Shown: positions 24,208 to 35,176 of the stretch, piece after piece
How positions within the stretch are numbered: the first letter of the stretch is position 1
Layout of the letters: the number at the start of each line of letters is the position of its first letter
Made by a program: the position numbers and the translations under genes
Notes under the pieces: generated by a model
What the model saw: only the letters and a program-made list of their open reading frames with translations
What the model was told of the DNA's origin: nothing
Database searches by the model: none
DNA from: JAJFUE01 sp039683515
GTDB taxonomy: Bacteria; Sumerlaeota; Sumerlaeia; MVZB01
Reading direction: 5' to 3'
DNA: 49,321 nt
Assembly: GCA_039683515.1 (NCBI GenBank)
Contig: JBDKRG010000046.1
Coordinates: 1 to 49,321 of the forward strand

Positions 24208-25418
24208 TGACCCATCAACCCGAAACAACGATCCAGGGTCCGGCCGGCTTCGTGGCCGGCGGAGTCCAGGCGGGAATCAAGAAATCGGGGCGCGCCGACA
24301 TGGGCGCGATCCTGTGCGAAGTCCCGGCGACGGTGGCCGCGGTCATGACGAAGAACCGATTCTGCGGCGCGCCGGTGACGCTCAACCGCGAGCGGATCGC
24401 CAAGTCGGCGACCTCGCGCGGCGTCGTCGTCAACTCGGGCATCTCGAACGTGTGCACGGGCGAGGAGGGGGTCGAGAACGCGCGCGCCATGGCGCGGCTC
24501 ATCGAGATGGAAAGCGGCTCGGAGGAAGAAAGCTTCCTCGTCGCCTCGACCGGCGTCATCGGCGAGAAGCTCCCCATGGACAAGATCGCGATGGCGATGC
24601 CGCAGCTTGTCGCCTCGCTTTCGCCCGAAGGCTTCGGGCTGTTCGCGCGCGCCATCATGACGACCGACACCGTCCCGAAGGTTTCGCGGCGGACCGTGGC
24701 GGCCGACGAGGGCGGGCGCGAGGCGGTCGTGCTCGGCATCTGCAAGGGCTCGGGGATGATCGAGCCGAACATGGCGACGATGCTCGCGTTCATCGTGACC
24801 GACTACCCGCTCACGCCGGAGCTGGCGAAGAGCAGCCTGACGGCCGCCGTGAGCCGCACGCTCAACCGCGTCACCGTCGACGGCGACACCTCGACGAGCG
24901 ACACGACCGTGCTCCTTTCGAGCGGGCTGGCGTTCGACCGCGACGACGCCTCCGCGGCAAGCGACAAGCGGTTCGTCGCCGCGCTCACCGAGGTCTGCGC
25001 CGACCTGGCCCGCGCCATCGCCCGCGACGGCGAGGGGGCGCGCCACCTCATCACGATCGACGTCGTCGGCGCGGCCGACGAGGAGAGCGCGCACCGCATC
25101 GCCAAGACCGTTGCCAACTCGCCGCTGGTCAAGACGGCGATCTTCGGGCGCGACCCGAACTGGGGGCGCATCACGGCCGCCGCCGGTCGCTCCGGGATCG
25201 AGTTCGACCCGGACGAGGTCTCGCTCGAGCTGCAGGGGCGGCTGATCTTCGAGCGCGGCCGCCCGCGCCAGTTCGACCGCGCCGAGCTGATCGAGCTGCT
25301 CGGCCGCGACGAGGTCGACATCCGCCTGACGGTCGGCAACGGCGCCGGCGCCTCGCGCGTCTGGACGTGCGACATGACCTACGACTACATCAAGATCAAT
25401 GCGGAGTACACGACGTAG
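24204..25418 (+). CDS. argJ: Glutamate N-acetyltransferase / ornithine acetyltransferase
   Basis: Encodes 404 residues. ArgJ recycles the acetyl group from N-acetylornithine to glutamate in arginine synthesis. The oxyanion segment STGVIGEKLP (about 115-124), KGSGMIEPNMATMLAF with the autocleavage Thr at about 192, DGDTSTSDT, and the FGRDPNWGRI segment are all diagnostic. The self-processing ATML site implies alpha and beta chains. I use the ATG at 24,204, overlapping the sppA stop; the adjacent ATG is equally possible. An AT-rich, partly repeated gap separates it from lnt. Confidence 0.92.
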   Translation: MMTHQPETTIQGPAGFVAGGVQAGIKKSGRADMGAILCEVPATVAAVMTKNRFCGAPVTLNRERIAKSATSRGVVVNSGISNVCTGEEGVENARAMARLIEMESGSEEESFLVASTGVIGEKLPMDKIAMAMPQLVASLSPEGFGLFARAIMTTDTVPKVSRRTVAADEGGREAVVLGICKGSGMIEPNMATMLAFIVTDYPLTPELAKSSLTAAVSRTLNRVTVDGDTSTSDTTVLLSSGLAFDRDDASAASDKRFVAALTEVCADLARAIARDGEGARHLITIDVVGAADEESAHRIAKTVANSPLVKTAIFGRDPNWGRITAAAGRSGIEFDPDEVSLELQGRLIFERGRPRQFDRAELIELLGRDEVDIRLTVGNGAGASRVWTCDMTYDYIKINAEYTT

Positions 25419-25556
25419 GCCGCGCCGCGCGAGTCTTTGTCGCAGAGAGGCAGAGAAGGGCCGAGGCCGCAGAGAAGAACGGACAATTCAAACACGAAAT
25501 GCACGAAAAGATGTCCACGAAAAACCACGAAAATATTTGATTGGATTTGTAGATCA
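25419..25556. repeat. Intergenic repeat stretch between argJ and lnt
   Basis: It contains GTCGCAGAGAGGCAGAGAAG and CCACGAAAAACCACGAAAAT, one-sided members of the same GAGACACAGAG-like family as 10,021-10,098. It is open in the lnt frame, but the implied Arg/Thr/Lys-rich peptide is unlike any Lnt N-terminus. Confidence 0.5.
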
Positions 25557-27212
25557 TTGAAAAGCAGCGGGAAAAAGATTGTTGCGGCCAAAGCGGACGG
25601 GGCATCTGAAACCAAACCGCCGCGGGCGCCGTTCGATTGGCGGGGCTGGCTGACGCCCGCGGCCGGCGGGCTGGCCGGCGCGCTGGCGTTCGTGCCCGCC
25701 GGGTGGTGGTTCCTGGCGCCGCTGGCGCCGCTGGCGCTGTTCATCACGCTCAAAAACGCGCCGACCACGAAGAGCGCGTTCCGCCGCGTGCTGCTCGGCA
25801 GCTGGATCTTTTATTTCGGCGCGATCCAGTGGCTTCTGACAATCCGCGTCTATGCGCCATTGGAGATACTAGGTGTTCTCGGGATCGTGATGCTCGCCCT
25901 CTACATGGCGCTGTGGATCGCCGTGCCGATGTGGGCCGTGCGCCGCTGGCTGTGGCCGAATTCGGCTGGGATGCAACTGGCCGCGTTCGGATCGGTCTGG
26001 CTGATCTCGGAATGGTGCCGCACGCTCGGCCGGCTTGCGAACCCGCTGGGGCTAATCGGGCACTCGTGGGCGCAGCAGCCGTGGGCAATTCAGATCGCCG
26101 AGTGGCTGGGCGAACTGGGCGTGACGTTCGAAATCCTCGCCGTCGCCGGGTTGCTCGTTTACTGGGCGCATGCATTGAAAACGAAAACCACGCGCCGGCC
26201 GGTTTATCTCGCATTGGCGTGCTCGGCCGTGTTGGTGTTTGTTGTGGCATTTCTTGCCGTCGTTCGATTGGCGGCCGTGAGCCCGCCCCCCTCCGCACAG
26301 CCGCACATCAACGTGGCCATCGTCCAGCCGTACGTCGAGCAGTTCGCCAAGCTGAACGCGTATCTGAATCCCGATGAAAAAATCAGGCAGGATCTCAGCG
26401 GCCAGATCGCGGAGCTGAACAGGCAGCTCGTCATGGGCAACCGCGAGCCCGACTGGCAACTGGTCGTCATGCCCGAGACCGCCTACACCGAAATGGATTT
26501 CTTCACGAACGAGCCGCTCAAGAATAAGGTCGGCCAGCTCGCGCGCGACGCAAAGGTCGACATGCTGTTCGGCGCGGATCGCGACATGGAGCCGCTCGGC
26601 GGCAAGGAAATTTACAACAGCGCGTACCTGGCCCGCCCCGACGGCACGCTCGATAAAACGGTCTATGACAAGATGCGGCTCGTGCCGTTCGGCGAGGCGC
26701 TCCCCTACTTCGACCTGATCCCGGGCTTCCAGGAAAGCATCGTCGGCATCGGATCGTTCAACGAGGGGAAGACGCCGGGACTGTTCGAGTCGCACGGCAT
26801 GAAGTTCGGCGTGATGATCTGCTTCGAGTCGACGTTCAGCCAGATGGGCCGGATGCTCGCCAACCAGGGCGCGGACTTCCTCGCGGTCATCACCAACGAC
26901 GCGTGGTACGGGATGAGCGCGGGGCCGCAGGCCCATTTTAATTTGTCGCTGCTGCGAGCGGTCGAGACGCGGCGCTGGATCGTGCGCGCGGCCAACACCG
27001 GGATCAGCGCGATCATCACGCCGCAAGGGACGGTCCAGAAATCGCTCGCGCTCGGCGCGCGCGGCGTGATCACGGGAGCGATCCCCAAAAGCGACGGCGC
27101 GCGCGCGACGTTCTTCATGCGCTGGGGCAACACGTGGCTGATCGGGGCCGCCTGGGCGACGCTCATCGCCGCGCTGTGCGCGCGATTGCGCAAAAAAACA
27201 AACGCCGCGTGA
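25557..27212 (+). CDS. lnt: Apolipoprotein N-acyltransferase
   Basis: About 551 residues. Lnt adds the third acyl chain to the N-terminal Cys of lipoproteins in the inner membrane. The N-terminal half has about six membrane segments (AGALAFVPAGWWFLAPLAPL to LALACSAVLVFVVAFLAVV). The periplasmic nitrilase domain has all three catalytic residues: Glu in VMPETAY, Lys in YDKMRLVPFGE and Cys in MICFES. NDAWYG and RWIVRAANTG follow, and a last hydrophobic segment closes the protein. The start is uncertain: the frame is open further upstream through repeat DNA, and I chose TTG at 25,557 without a clear ribosome-binding site. It serves SppA-like and other lipoproteins. Confidence 0.88.
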   Translation: MKSSGKKIVAAKADGASETKPPRAPFDWRGWLTPAAGGLAGALAFVPAGWWFLAPLAPLALFITLKNAPTTKSAFRRVLLGSWIFYFGAIQWLLTIRVYAPLEILGVLGIVMLALYMALWIAVPMWAVRRWLWPNSAGMQLAAFGSVWLISEWCRTLGRLANPLGLIGHSWAQQPWAIQIAEWLGELGVTFEILAVAGLLVYWAHALKTKTTRRPVYLALACSAVLVFVVAFLAVVRLAAVSPPPSAQPHINVAIVQPYVEQFAKLNAYLNPDEKIRQDLSGQIAELNRQLVMGNREPDWQLVVMPETAYTEMDFFTNEPLKNKVGQLARDAKVDMLFGADRDMEPLGGKEIYNSAYLARPDGTLDKTVYDKMRLVPFGEALPYFDLIPGFQESIVGIGSFNEGKTPGLFESHGMKFGVMICFESTFSQMGRMLANQGADFLAVITNDAWYGMSAGPQAHFNLSLLRAVETRRWIVRAANTGISAIITPQGTVQKSLALGARGVITGAIPKSDGARATFFMRWGNTWLIGAAWATLIAALCARLRKKTNAA

Positions 27213-27472
27213 GCCCGAAAAATCCCAACGGCGCTTTGTTTGTCAATCGGAAATTCGTTCGCGCAATTCAAAACATCAAAATGCGTTTTTCAATGTTGAC
27301 TTGATCGCGCATGGTGGTGGAAATTAGGACGCATACGGCCTAACGGGGAGGCTGAGTTCTTTAGATTCTGCTGCGGTCATGCAACCAACAGCAGAGGTCG
27401 TGTCGGTGTCAGTTCGCGCAACGCCTTCCCGTATGACATCCACTTCGGCGTTTGAATAAGGAGTATTTCACC

Positions 27473-28819
27473 ATGGTCGACATACTGCCGTTCGTTGGCA
27501 CGCGCTATGGCTCGCAATTCGATCAAGAGCTTTCTCGGCTCGTGACCCCGCCCTACGACGTGATCGACAAGAAGCTTCAGCAGGAACTCTACGATCGTCA
27601 TCCCAATAACCTGGTGCGCATCGATTTCGCGAAGACCGAGCAGGAAAATTCCGAGTTCGAGAACCACTACGCCAGGGCCGGAGCGCTGTGGCAGCAGTGG
27701 AAGAGCGAAGGCGTCCTCGTCGAGGATTCCAAGAAATCGTTCTACGTCTACGAGCAGGAGTTCGACCTGCCCGACGGCCGGCGCGTCAGGCGCCGCGGGT
27801 TCTTCGGCGCGGTCAAGCTCCAGGATTTCTCCGAGGGGGGCATCCGCGCCCACGAGCAGACCTACTCCGGGCCCAAGGCCGATCGCTTCCGCCTGATGCG
27901 CGCGACCAACGCCAACATGAGCCCGATCTTCTGCCTGTACGACGATCCGTCCAAGGGCATCGACCAGGTGCTGGCCGGCGCGATCGAGGGCCAGGCACCG
28001 CTCGTCGCCGAAATGGACGGCATCGTCCACCGGCTGTGGGTCGTCAACAAGACGGCGACGGTCAACACGCTCGTCAAGGCGATGGCCGACCAGACGCTGT
28101 TCATCGCCGACGGCCACCACCGCTACGAGACGAGCCTGCTGTATCGCGACGAGATGCGCGAGACGTTCGGCCGCCGCAACGGCCGCGCGCCGTACGACTA
28201 CGCGATGATCTACATGAACAACATCCACGACGACGGCCTCGTCGTGCTGCCGACGCACCGCATCCTGAGCAAGGAAACGTGCATCGGGGTGGAATGCGCC
28301 GACGCCATCGAGGACATGAAGGAATACTTCGACGTCACGCCGCTCCAGTTCGACGGCGAAAAGATCGACGACGAGGCGCGCCGCTACACGGCGCTGCTGG
28401 CCGAGGCCGGCCAGAAGAACCTGTCGTTCATCGTGATGCTGCCGAAGGGGCGCGCGTGGCTGGCCACGATGAAGCCCGGCGCCAACGTCGACGAGATGAT
28501 CGACGACGACAAGATCCCGCACGCGGTCAAGGAACTCGACGTCACGGTCCTGCACCGCTACCTGATCAACCAGGCGACCCTCGGCAACCCCGAAATCGAG
28601 CTCGACCACGACGACGTCCACTACGTCAAGGACGCCGCCGAGGTCCTGCGGTGCATGAAGACCTGCAAGTTCGGCATCGCGTTCCTCCTGAACCCGACCA
28701 AGGTCGAGCAGGTCTGCGCCATCGCACGCGAGGGGCTGCGCATGCCGCAGAAGTCGACGTTCTTCTACCCGAAACTGCTGACCGGCATGGTCATGCGCGA
28801 CCTCAACTCGCCGTGGTGA
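27473..28819 (+). CDS. DUF1015 family protein
   Basis: Encodes 448 residues. The start MVDILPFVGTRYG with VTPPYDVID, then LVRIDFAKTE, FADGHHRYET-like IADGHHRYETSL, and YAMIYMNNIHDDGLVVLPTHR are hallmarks of DUF1015 proteins. These are widespread in anaerobic and environmental bacteria and often sit near phosphoglycerate dehydrogenase or serine genes. No enzymatic reaction is established that I can state. AAGGAG precedes the ATG at ten bases. It is a single gene with its own terminator; the roughly 260 bp upstream have no gene and presumably hold its promoter. Confidence 0.85.
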   Translation: MVDILPFVGTRYGSQFDQELSRLVTPPYDVIDKKLQQELYDRHPNNLVRIDFAKTEQENSEFENHYARAGALWQQWKSEGVLVEDSKKSFYVYEQEFDLPDGRRVRRRGFFGAVKLQDFSEGGIRAHEQTYSGPKADRFRLMRATNANMSPIFCLYDDPSKGIDQVLAGAIEGQAPLVAEMDGIVHRLWVVNKTATVNTLVKAMADQTLFIADGHHRYETSLLYRDEMRETFGRRNGRAPYDYAMIYMNNIHDDGLVVLPTHRILSKETCIGVECADAIEDMKEYFDVTPLQFDGEKIDDEARRYTALLAEAGQKNLSFIVMLPKGRAWLATMKPGANVDEMIDDDKIPHAVKELDVTVLHRYLINQATLGNPEIELDHDDVHYVKDAAEVLRCMKTCKFGIAFLLNPTKVEQVCAIAREGLRMPQKSTFFYPKLLTGMVMRDLNSPW

Positions 28820-28845
28820 TCAAATCCGATCGATCCGACAAGAAC

Positions 28846-28877
28846 CCCGGAGCGGCCATCGCGCTCCGGGTTTTTTT
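28846..28877 (+). terminator. Intrinsic terminator of the DUF1015 gene
   Basis: A perfect 9-bp stem CCCGGAGCG/CGCTCCGGG (28,846-28,854 with 28,862-28,870), a seven-base loop and seven T. It lies 26 bp after the stop codon. Confidence 0.9.
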
Positions 28878-29000
28878 CATTCCCCCCGCCGCGCGACCGC
28901 CTTGCCTCCGCTCGAGTAATGAATAATCTTTTTGTGGATATTCGGGCGATTTCGACATATACCACAGGCATGGGTGGGAAATCCGAGCGGGGGGACAACC

Positions 29001-30878
29001 ATGCGGCGAAATATTTTTTTGTTTGCGTTCTTTGGAATCCTGGCCTTGCAGGCGCCCCAGGCATGGGCGAACGGATGGCAACAGGTCCCGCAGCCGGCGG
29101 GGAGCTACTATCCGTACTGGCATGAGAATGCGGCCGCGGTCTATTTCAAGAATGCCTACTGGATCATCGGAACCAACACCATCCACAGCTACATCCTGCG
29201 CAGCGTCGATGGCTGCAAAACCTGGCAGAAAGCCGTCGAGACGGCGCCGTTCGGGATGCGGTTCGGGCATCGACTGCTGGTTTTCAACAACAAGCTGTGG
29301 CTGTTCGGGGGCGCGGGATCGAGAACTTTCACCGATTTCCAGCTCAAGAATGACGTGTGGTCGACAAGCGACGGCATCGGTTGGACGCGGGTTGTCGAGC
29401 ATGCGTCCTGGTCGCCGCGGCGGGATCACGCCGTGATCGGCTTCGACGGCAAGATCTGGCTTTTCGGCGGCAGCCAGGCCAGCGGCCAGAACGTCTCGCT
29501 CGATACCAACAGCACCAACGACATCTGGTATTCGAGCAACGGGAAGGATTGGACGAAGGCTGTTGCCGCCGCCAAATGGTCGGCGCGCTCGGGCCACCAG
29601 GTGGCCTACTACAACAATCGTCTGTTTCTGATCGGCGGTTCGAACAAGAACGACGTCTGGCGCTCCGGCAACGGCAAGGACTGGGAGCTTTGGGCCGTGA
29701 ACTGCCCATGGATGGGTCGGCGCGGCCACGCTTCGCCCATCATCGACGGCAAAATGTGGATCATCGGCGGCGGGCAATATACATTCGATCCATCCAGCCA
29801 GGGAAGTTCGATCGGGTATTCATACACGACCACGGGCGACGCGTGGTCGAGCACCGACGGGGAGAACTGGACCAAGGAAACCGCGGGCAACTGGTCGGCC
29901 CGCTACAACTTCCCCTGGTGCATGAGCGGCAGCACGTTCTGGGCGTTCCCCGGCCCCGGGAACAAGACCGATTTCAACACGGAAATCTGGAAGACGAGCA
30001 CCGGCACGGCGTGGACGAAGGCGATGTGGAATTTCAAGAACCCGCTCGCCAATTACAACACCGCGCTCGTGCACAACGGGAAATTCTGGATGTTCACCTC
30101 GGCCATCGACAAAGCCGCGTACCCCCAGGCAACCTGGTCCAGCCCCGACGCGTCAAACTGGACGCTCCGCGATCAGGCCGCGACGGTATCGACGGGGACG
30201 TGGTACCACAACCGGCCGTTTTCATTTGGCGGGCTGATGTGGGAGACGCGGGATTCGATCTGGCTCTACACTTCGTCGGACGCGAAGCAGTGGACCAAAG
30301 TCGAGACGCGGCTGCCGGCCGCCGGTTTCATCGCCAAGCACGGCAATCAGCTGTGGTTGTTCGAGCAGGCCCTGAGTCCTGACCATGAGGTGTATACGAA
30401 GGTTTGGATCTCATCGGACAGCGCCAAGACATGGACGCCGAAACTGGGTTACGCCGAACGCCTGATCCTGAGCGACATCGAAGCCAGTTTCAACGGCCGG
30501 ATGTATTCGCTCGACGCCAAGGTGCGCTCGTCGATCAACGGCACGGACTGGAGGGTGGACGTCAAAGCCGCGCCGTGGGGATCGACGACGCCGATCGCCG
30601 CGGCGGTCACCGGCAATCGGTTGTGGGTGGTCAGCGCCGCGGCTGAAGTCTGGTCGACGGCCGACGGCGTCAATTGGGTCAAAAACGCCTCGACCGCGCC
30701 ATGGGCGCCAGTCAGTTCGAAATTTTTCCACATCCTCGGCTATAACGGCTCGCTCTGGTATCTCTCGACCATGAATATTCTTGGCACCTACAGCATGGAA
30801 TCGAACGCCGGCGGCACGGCCTGGCGCTATGACACGAAGAACGGCGTGTGGGGCAAAGCCTGTTTGTCCTACGAGTGA
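29001..30878 (+). CDS. Secreted kelch-like beta-propeller protein
   Basis: Encodes 625 residues from the ATG at 29,001. A signal peptide (NIFLFAFFGILALQAPQAWA) is followed by repeats of about 50-60 residues. Each contains KLWLFGG or KIWLFGG, a short variable turn, DVWSTSDG and a W-T/W-S pair with R..H (SPRRDHAV, SARSGHQV, GRRGHASP). This is the galactose-oxidase/kelch type of beta-propeller; the later repeats are more degenerate. No Cys-Tyr galactose-oxidase active site or anchor is evident. The role is unknown; it resembles in style, but not in repeat sequence, the propeller protein at 3267-5456. A GC-rich hairpin follows the stop codon. Confidence 0.75.
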   Translation: MRRNIFLFAFFGILALQAPQAWANGWQQVPQPAGSYYPYWHENAAAVYFKNAYWIIGTNTIHSYILRSVDGCKTWQKAVETAPFGMRFGHRLLVFNNKLWLFGGAGSRTFTDFQLKNDVWSTSDGIGWTRVVEHASWSPRRDHAVIGFDGKIWLFGGSQASGQNVSLDTNSTNDIWYSSNGKDWTKAVAAAKWSARSGHQVAYYNNRLFLIGGSNKNDVWRSGNGKDWELWAVNCPWMGRRGHASPIIDGKMWIIGGGQYTFDPSSQGSSIGYSYTTTGDAWSSTDGENWTKETAGNWSARYNFPWCMSGSTFWAFPGPGNKTDFNTEIWKTSTGTAWTKAMWNFKNPLANYNTALVHNGKFWMFTSAIDKAAYPQATWSSPDASNWTLRDQAATVSTGTWYHNRPFSFGGLMWETRDSIWLYTSSDAKQWTKVETRLPAAGFIAKHGNQLWLFEQALSPDHEVYTKVWISSDSAKTWTPKLGYAERLILSDIEASFNGRMYSLDAKVRSSINGTDWRVDVKAAPWGSTTPIAAAVTGNRLWVVSAAAEVWSTADGVNWVKNASTAPWAPVSSKFFHILGYNGSLWYLSTMNILGTYSMESNAGGTAWRYDTKNGVWGKACLSYE

Positions 30879-30885
30879 TCGCGCG

Positions 30886-30926
30886 GGCAAGTGGGCGGGC
30901 GCGCCCCGTCCGCTTGCCCTCCTTTA
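30886..30926 (+). terminator. Hairpin terminator of the kelch-like gene
   Basis: A 15-bp stem with two G-U pairs (30,886-30,900 with 30,906-30,920; arms begin GGGCAAG and end CTTGCCC), a five-base loop and a weak TCCTTT tail, seven bases after the stop codon. Confidence 0.6.
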
Positions 30927-31005
30927 CCCATCAAACCCCAGAACTCGGTGACTTTTCATGCCGGCATTGTGATATTCTATCACCGAGTCATGGGATGGCG
31001 GGTCG

Positions 31006-32409
<1,404 letters not shown>

Positions 32410-32410
32410 T

Positions 32411-32466
32411 GCAGTAGCCCAAGCGTAAGCGCGGGCTCAGTCCCTCGCTCACGCTCGGGCTACTGC
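32411..32466. repeat. Palindrome between rarA and hisS
   Basis: Arms of 21 nt (GCAGTAGCCCAAGCGTAAGCG at 32,411-32,431 in effect, complement at 32,446-32,466) pair with two mismatches around a 14-nt loop. The right arm overlaps the hisS stop codon. It probably stops both convergent transcripts. Half copies with GCAGTAGCCCGAGCG overlap the korA stop (13,141) and lie near metF (44,742-44,754, inverted). Confidence 0.75.
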
Positions 32467-33725
32467 AAACTCTCGATCGTCGCCTCGACGGTCGCGCCGC
32501 CGGCCATCGTCTTGATGTTGAATGTGCCGGTCTCGGCCTCGGTCGGGCCGATGTAGATGGCTTTTTCGGCGCCGGATTTGTCGGCGCGGCCGAAGAATTT
32601 CTTCGGTTTTTCGGGCGAGAGCGCGAGGTCGCAGGAAAGGTTCTTCGCGCGAACGACGGAAGCGGCTTTGATGGCGAGCGCGCGGCAGTCTTCGTTCATG
32701 AAGCCGACCGCATAGTCGACGCGGCGCTTGCCGCCGTCGGCGAGCCCGAGATCGTTTAATAATTCCTGAACGACGACGTCGCCGAAGCCGAGGCCGACGC
32801 ACGGCATCTTCTCGCCGCCGAGCGCCGCCAGGAGCGAATCGTAGCGCCCGCCGCCGAAGATCGCGCGGAACTTGCCCGCCGTGTCGAACGCCTCGAACAC
32901 GATACCGGTGTAATAACCGAGCCCGCGGATCACGCCGAGGTCGAACGTCAGATAATCGCCGAAGCCGAGCGTCACGGCGAGCGCGTAGAGCTCGCGCAGC
33001 TGCCTGATCGCGGCGCTCTCCTCACCCAGCCGCTCGGCGACCTGGTCGAGCGAGTGGATCGCAAGGAGCTGGAAGACGCGGTCGATGTCGGCCGTGCCGA
33101 GCCCTTCGCCCGTGAGCAGCTGCGAAACTTCGTCGTCGGTGATCTTGCCGCGCTTGTCGAGCGCGAGGCAACACGCCATGAAATGCTCCTGACCGATGCC
33201 GCTCTTGGCGAAGAGTTCCGACAGCACGGCGCGGCTGCCGATGCGGACCTTGAAGTGGGTTTCATTGAGGCCCATTGCGCGCAGGGCGGAGATCGCCGCG
33301 CCGATCACCTCGGCCTCGGCCATGACCGATTCCTCGCCGATGATGTCGAGGTTCCACTGGTAGTGCTCGCGCTTGCGGCCGCGCGTCATCCGCTCGTAAC
33401 GGAAGCACTGGCCGATGGCCGACCACTTGAGCGGGAAGACGAGCGCGCCCTGCCGCGCGATGATCATCCGCGCCAGGGAGGGAGTCAGTTCGGGCCGCAG
33501 CGCGAGCCGCCGGCCGCTCTTGTCCTCGAAGCCGTAAATCTGCTCGCTGATTTCCTCGCCGGCCTTGCGCTCGAGCAGCTCCATCGTCTCGACGACCGGC
33601 GCGTCCCAGCCTTCGAACCCGTAGCGCTCGGCGACGGCGCGCCACGTCGAGAACAGCGCCTCGCGCGCGCGCCAGTCCTCCGGATAAAAATCGCGCATTC
33701 CGCGCGGTGCAGCATATTCGGACAT
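32460..33725 (-). CDS. hisS: Histidyl-tRNA synthetase
   Basis: Encodes 421 residues from the ATG at 33,725 (MSEYAAPRGMRDFYPEDW); the in-frame extension to 33,764 lacks family support. Motif 1 region and LRPELTPSLARMI are present. Motif 2 includes FRYERMTRGRKREHYQW, and the histidine-binding RGLGYYTGIVFEAFD and GGRYDSLL follow, with motif 3 GLGFGDVV. A C-terminal anticodon-binding domain ends the protein. The R-G-R-K-R-E-H-Y-Q motif 2 form is like archaeal/eukaryotic-type enzymes rather than the classic proteobacterial one. AGAGG lies about 12 bases upstream. Confidence 0.93.
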   Translation of the reverse strand: MSEYAAPRGMRDFYPEDWRAREALFSTWRAVAERYGFEGWDAPVVETMELLERKAGEEISEQIYGFEDKSGRRLALRPELTPSLARMIIARQGALVFPLKWSAIGQCFRYERMTRGRKREHYQWNLDIIGEESVMAEAEVIGAAISALRAMGLNETHFKVRIGSRAVLSELFAKSGIGQEHFMACCLALDKRGKITDDEVSQLLTGEGLGTADIDRVFQLLAIHSLDQVAERLGEESAAIRQLRELYALAVTLGFGDYLTFDLGVIRGLGYYTGIVFEAFDTAGKFRAIFGGGRYDSLLAALGGEKMPCVGLGFGDVVVQELLNDLGLADGGKRRVDYAVGFMNEDCRALAIKAASVVRAKNLSCDLALSPEKPKKFFGRADKSGAEKAIYIGPTEAETGTFNIKTMAGGATVEATIESLQ

Positions 33726-33973
33726 GATTGCGTCGTGCCTCTCAAGAAATGATTCGGCCGGCAACCCCGACCCACCCGGCCCATATTATTGAGAGACGAA
33801 CGCAAAAAGACAAACAGAGAAATGAGGATGGCGATGAATGATGAAAACGTCTGATGCCGTGTCAACCGTCAGTCTTTCCGGCATTCATTGGACCAGAACT
33901 CCATCGCGTTATCATTCGCCCCGATGGAAATCATCGTCCATACCCGCGCGGGCTTGGGTAACGCGTTTGTATC

Positions 33974-34561
33974 TTAATTGATGGACGGGTCGTTTGTCGC
34001 CGATGCGTTCTGCGGCTCGATTCCCGAATAGATGGATCGAGAAACTTTTCGGCACAAGTAGATCCCCGCTCCGAACGCAGCGATCGTGCCCGCCTTAATG
34101 GATATCACTGTAAGCAGATGTTGGGTCATGATAGCCCGGGCATCATCCGGATTCATCGCCACATACCCATATTCAGGGTTGGGTTCCGGCACGTAATAAA
34201 CCACGACCATCAGAATGATAAACAATACATGGAAGCTGAATTTTCGAATCCAATCCCAATCGCGCGTCGCGGGTTTGCGAATGGCCAGCCAAAATACCAT
34301 TCCCACCAGGCAGATCGCCCAGCAGATCAATAAACCTTCGGAAATCCCAAATAGAAGCGCGATGCATCCAAACACGAACGGGACAATGGCCGCATACAAT
34401 CGTTTGCGGCCGGAAAACATCAACAAAGTTCCCAGCACGCACCACGGAATAAAGGTCAGCGAGTTAACCTCGACTGGATCCGGAGGCATAATTATGGGAT
34501 TGGCGCGCACAAGCGAAACATTGGCGAGCAAAAGCAGGGTGGTCAGTGCAATTGTTCTCAT
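33974..34561 (-). CDS. Membrane protein of unknown function
   Basis: Encodes 195 residues. A signal-like N-terminus (TIALTTLLLLANVSLVRA) is followed by three to four hydrophobic stretches (LTFIPWCVLGTLLMF; AAIVPFVFGCIALLF; LLICWAICLVGMVFWLAI; SFHVLFIILMVVVYYV) and one near the C-terminus. No family is recognised. Base composition is clearly lower in GC than hisS or thyX, which suggests later acquisition. The stop codon of the next upstream gene (34,592-35,149, same strand) is 30 bp away, so they are probably co-transcribed. Confidence 0.65.
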   Translation of the reverse strand: MRTIALTTLLLLANVSLVRANPIIMPPDPVEVNSLTFIPWCVLGTLLMFSGRKRLYAAIVPFVFGCIALLFGISEGLLICWAICLVGMVFWLAIRKPATRDWDWIRKFSFHVLFIILMVVVYYVPEPNPEYGYVAMNPDDARAIMTQHLLTVISIKAGTIAAFGAGIYLCRKVSRSIYSGIEPQNASATNDPSIN

Positions 34562-34591
34562 GATCGTTCCTCCGCTTACTCAGACCAGTTT

Positions 34592-35149
34592 TTACCACTG
34601 AATGTTCCAGTCCTCGCTCGGGTGAAACTGCCTGAAAACCGTCTCGGTTGTGCCAGCTTGATGGTAATTCGATCGGGCGCCGGGGGTAAGGACAAAGCGC
34701 GCCTCGGTGACGGGCTTGGGCCAGAGGTTGGCCGTGCGGGTGATGTATGTGACGCGGCGGCCCGGCGCGGCCATCGTGTATTCGATGTGCAAATGCGCCT
34801 CGCCGCGCGGAACGACCGGCATCTCAAAATGAAGTCCCTGAGTCAGGACCTTCACCGGCAGATCGCGGCCGTCGACCGTCACGATGACATCGGCCGGCGG
34901 CGGGAGCGTGTTTCCGTTCTGCGTGGGGTAGCCGATCGGATACGACCGGCGGCGCGGGTGGTGCGCGATGAAATGGTAATCGCCGACGAAGCGCGCGCAA
35001 TCGCCCATCGGCGTTGCGCGGACGACCTCGGAGTGGAACTCGAGCCCGACGGGCGGCAGGTCAAAAATGTAATCGGCGACCCAGTAAATAACAAGTGCGG
35101 CCAACGCCAACCCGATCCCCACACGCAGTTCGGCGAGGCGCTTTTTCAT
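34592..35149 (-). CDS. Membrane-anchored hypothetical protein
   Basis: Encodes 185 residues. One hydrophobic segment at about 10-27 (IGLALAALVIYWVADYIF) anchors a periplasmic beta-rich domain with alternating hydrophobic strands (DVIVTVDGRDLPVKVL, EAHLHIEYTM, RRVTYITRTANLW). I recognise no family. It lies between the hicBA locus and the unknown membrane protein gene at 33,974 on the same strand; only 27 bp separate it from the hicA stop, so read-through from hicBA is possible. Confidence 0.65.
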   Translation of the reverse strand: MKKRLAELRVGIGLALAALVIYWVADYIFDLPPVGLEFHSEVVRATPMGDCARFVGDYHFIAHHPRRRSYPIGYPTQNGNTLPPPADVIVTVDGRDLPVKVLTQGLHFEMPVVPRGEAHLHIEYTMAAPGRRVTYITRTANLWPKPVTEARFVLTPGARSNYHQAGTTETVFRQFHPSEDWNIQW

Positions 35150-35176
35150 GTGAGACGCGCACTCCGATGATGATTT

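Noticed and set aside
27290..27325. TTGACT as a -35 box before the DUF1015 gene
   Set aside because: No acceptable -10 box lies 16-18 bp downstream.
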